In this document: in pieces, positions 5,441 through 5,443 of the stretch
Numbering within the stretch: the stretch's first letter is position 1
Layout: every line of letters starts with the position of its first letter
Assembly (NCBI GenBank): GCA_035325905.1
Contig: DAOKYY010000150.1
Span: 1-5,443 of the forward strand
Reading direction: 5' to 3'
DNA from: DYGX01 sp035325905
GTDB lineage: Bacteria; Chloroflexota; Anaerolineae; Aggregatilineales; Aggregatilineaceae
Length of the DNA: 5,443 bases
Program-made: the position numbers and the translations under genes
Notes under the pieces: model-generated
The model's input: only the letters and a program-made list of their open reading frames with translations
Told to the model about the DNA's origin: nothing
Databases searched by the model: none

Positions 5441-5443
5441 AGG

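Overview
The window looks like chromosomal DNA of a GC-rich bacterium with housekeeping-type genes. The gene set (a DUF951 protein with an MGDG-synthase-type lipid glycosyltransferase, BipA/TypA, a small M50 site-2 protease and a short HD-domain protein) and the intergenic repeats built from CCCCTCTCC/GGAGAGGGG hairpins suggest Chloroflexota, perhaps an Anaerolineae-like lineage. That placement is an inference from family resemblance, not a measured result.

Layout. Positions 16-247 hold copy 1 of a roughly 200-bp intergenic repeat, followed by a 145-bp spacer with no convincing gene. A two-gene minus-strand operon follows: a 67-aa DUF951 protein (1816 to 1613) and a 406-aa diacylglycerol-type glycosyltransferase (1613 to 393), with stop and start overlapping as TGATG. 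A 264-bp divergent intergenic region (1817-2080) carries a candidate promoter for each direction. The plus strand then has bipA/typA (2081-3940), immediately followed by repeat copy 2 (3942-4176). After it comes a two-gene plus-strand unit: a site-2 protease family membrane protein (4284-4916) and an HD-domain protein (4922-5440), 5 nt apart. All five genes are complete.

Function. The glycosyltransferase probably makes a membrane glycolipid. BipA is a ribosome-associated GTPase for stress and cold adaptation and ribosome assembly. The M50 protein is an intramembrane zinc protease, and the HD protein is probably a metal-dependent phosphohydrolase of unknown substrate. I see no defence island, phage, CRISPR array, transposase, tRNA or rRNA.

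The least ordinary part is the repeat pair. The two copies are about 95% identical and in direct orientation. Each folds into an outer 10-bp stem enclosing two near-identical hairpins. In one hairpin the loop has been reverse-complemented between copies (ACA versus TGT), and a 15-bp segment at the repeat edge is also inverted between copies. This suggests a non-autonomous palindromic element prone to local hairpin inversion. BipA also has a divergent C-terminal loop where the family usually has a TNMRA-type motif.
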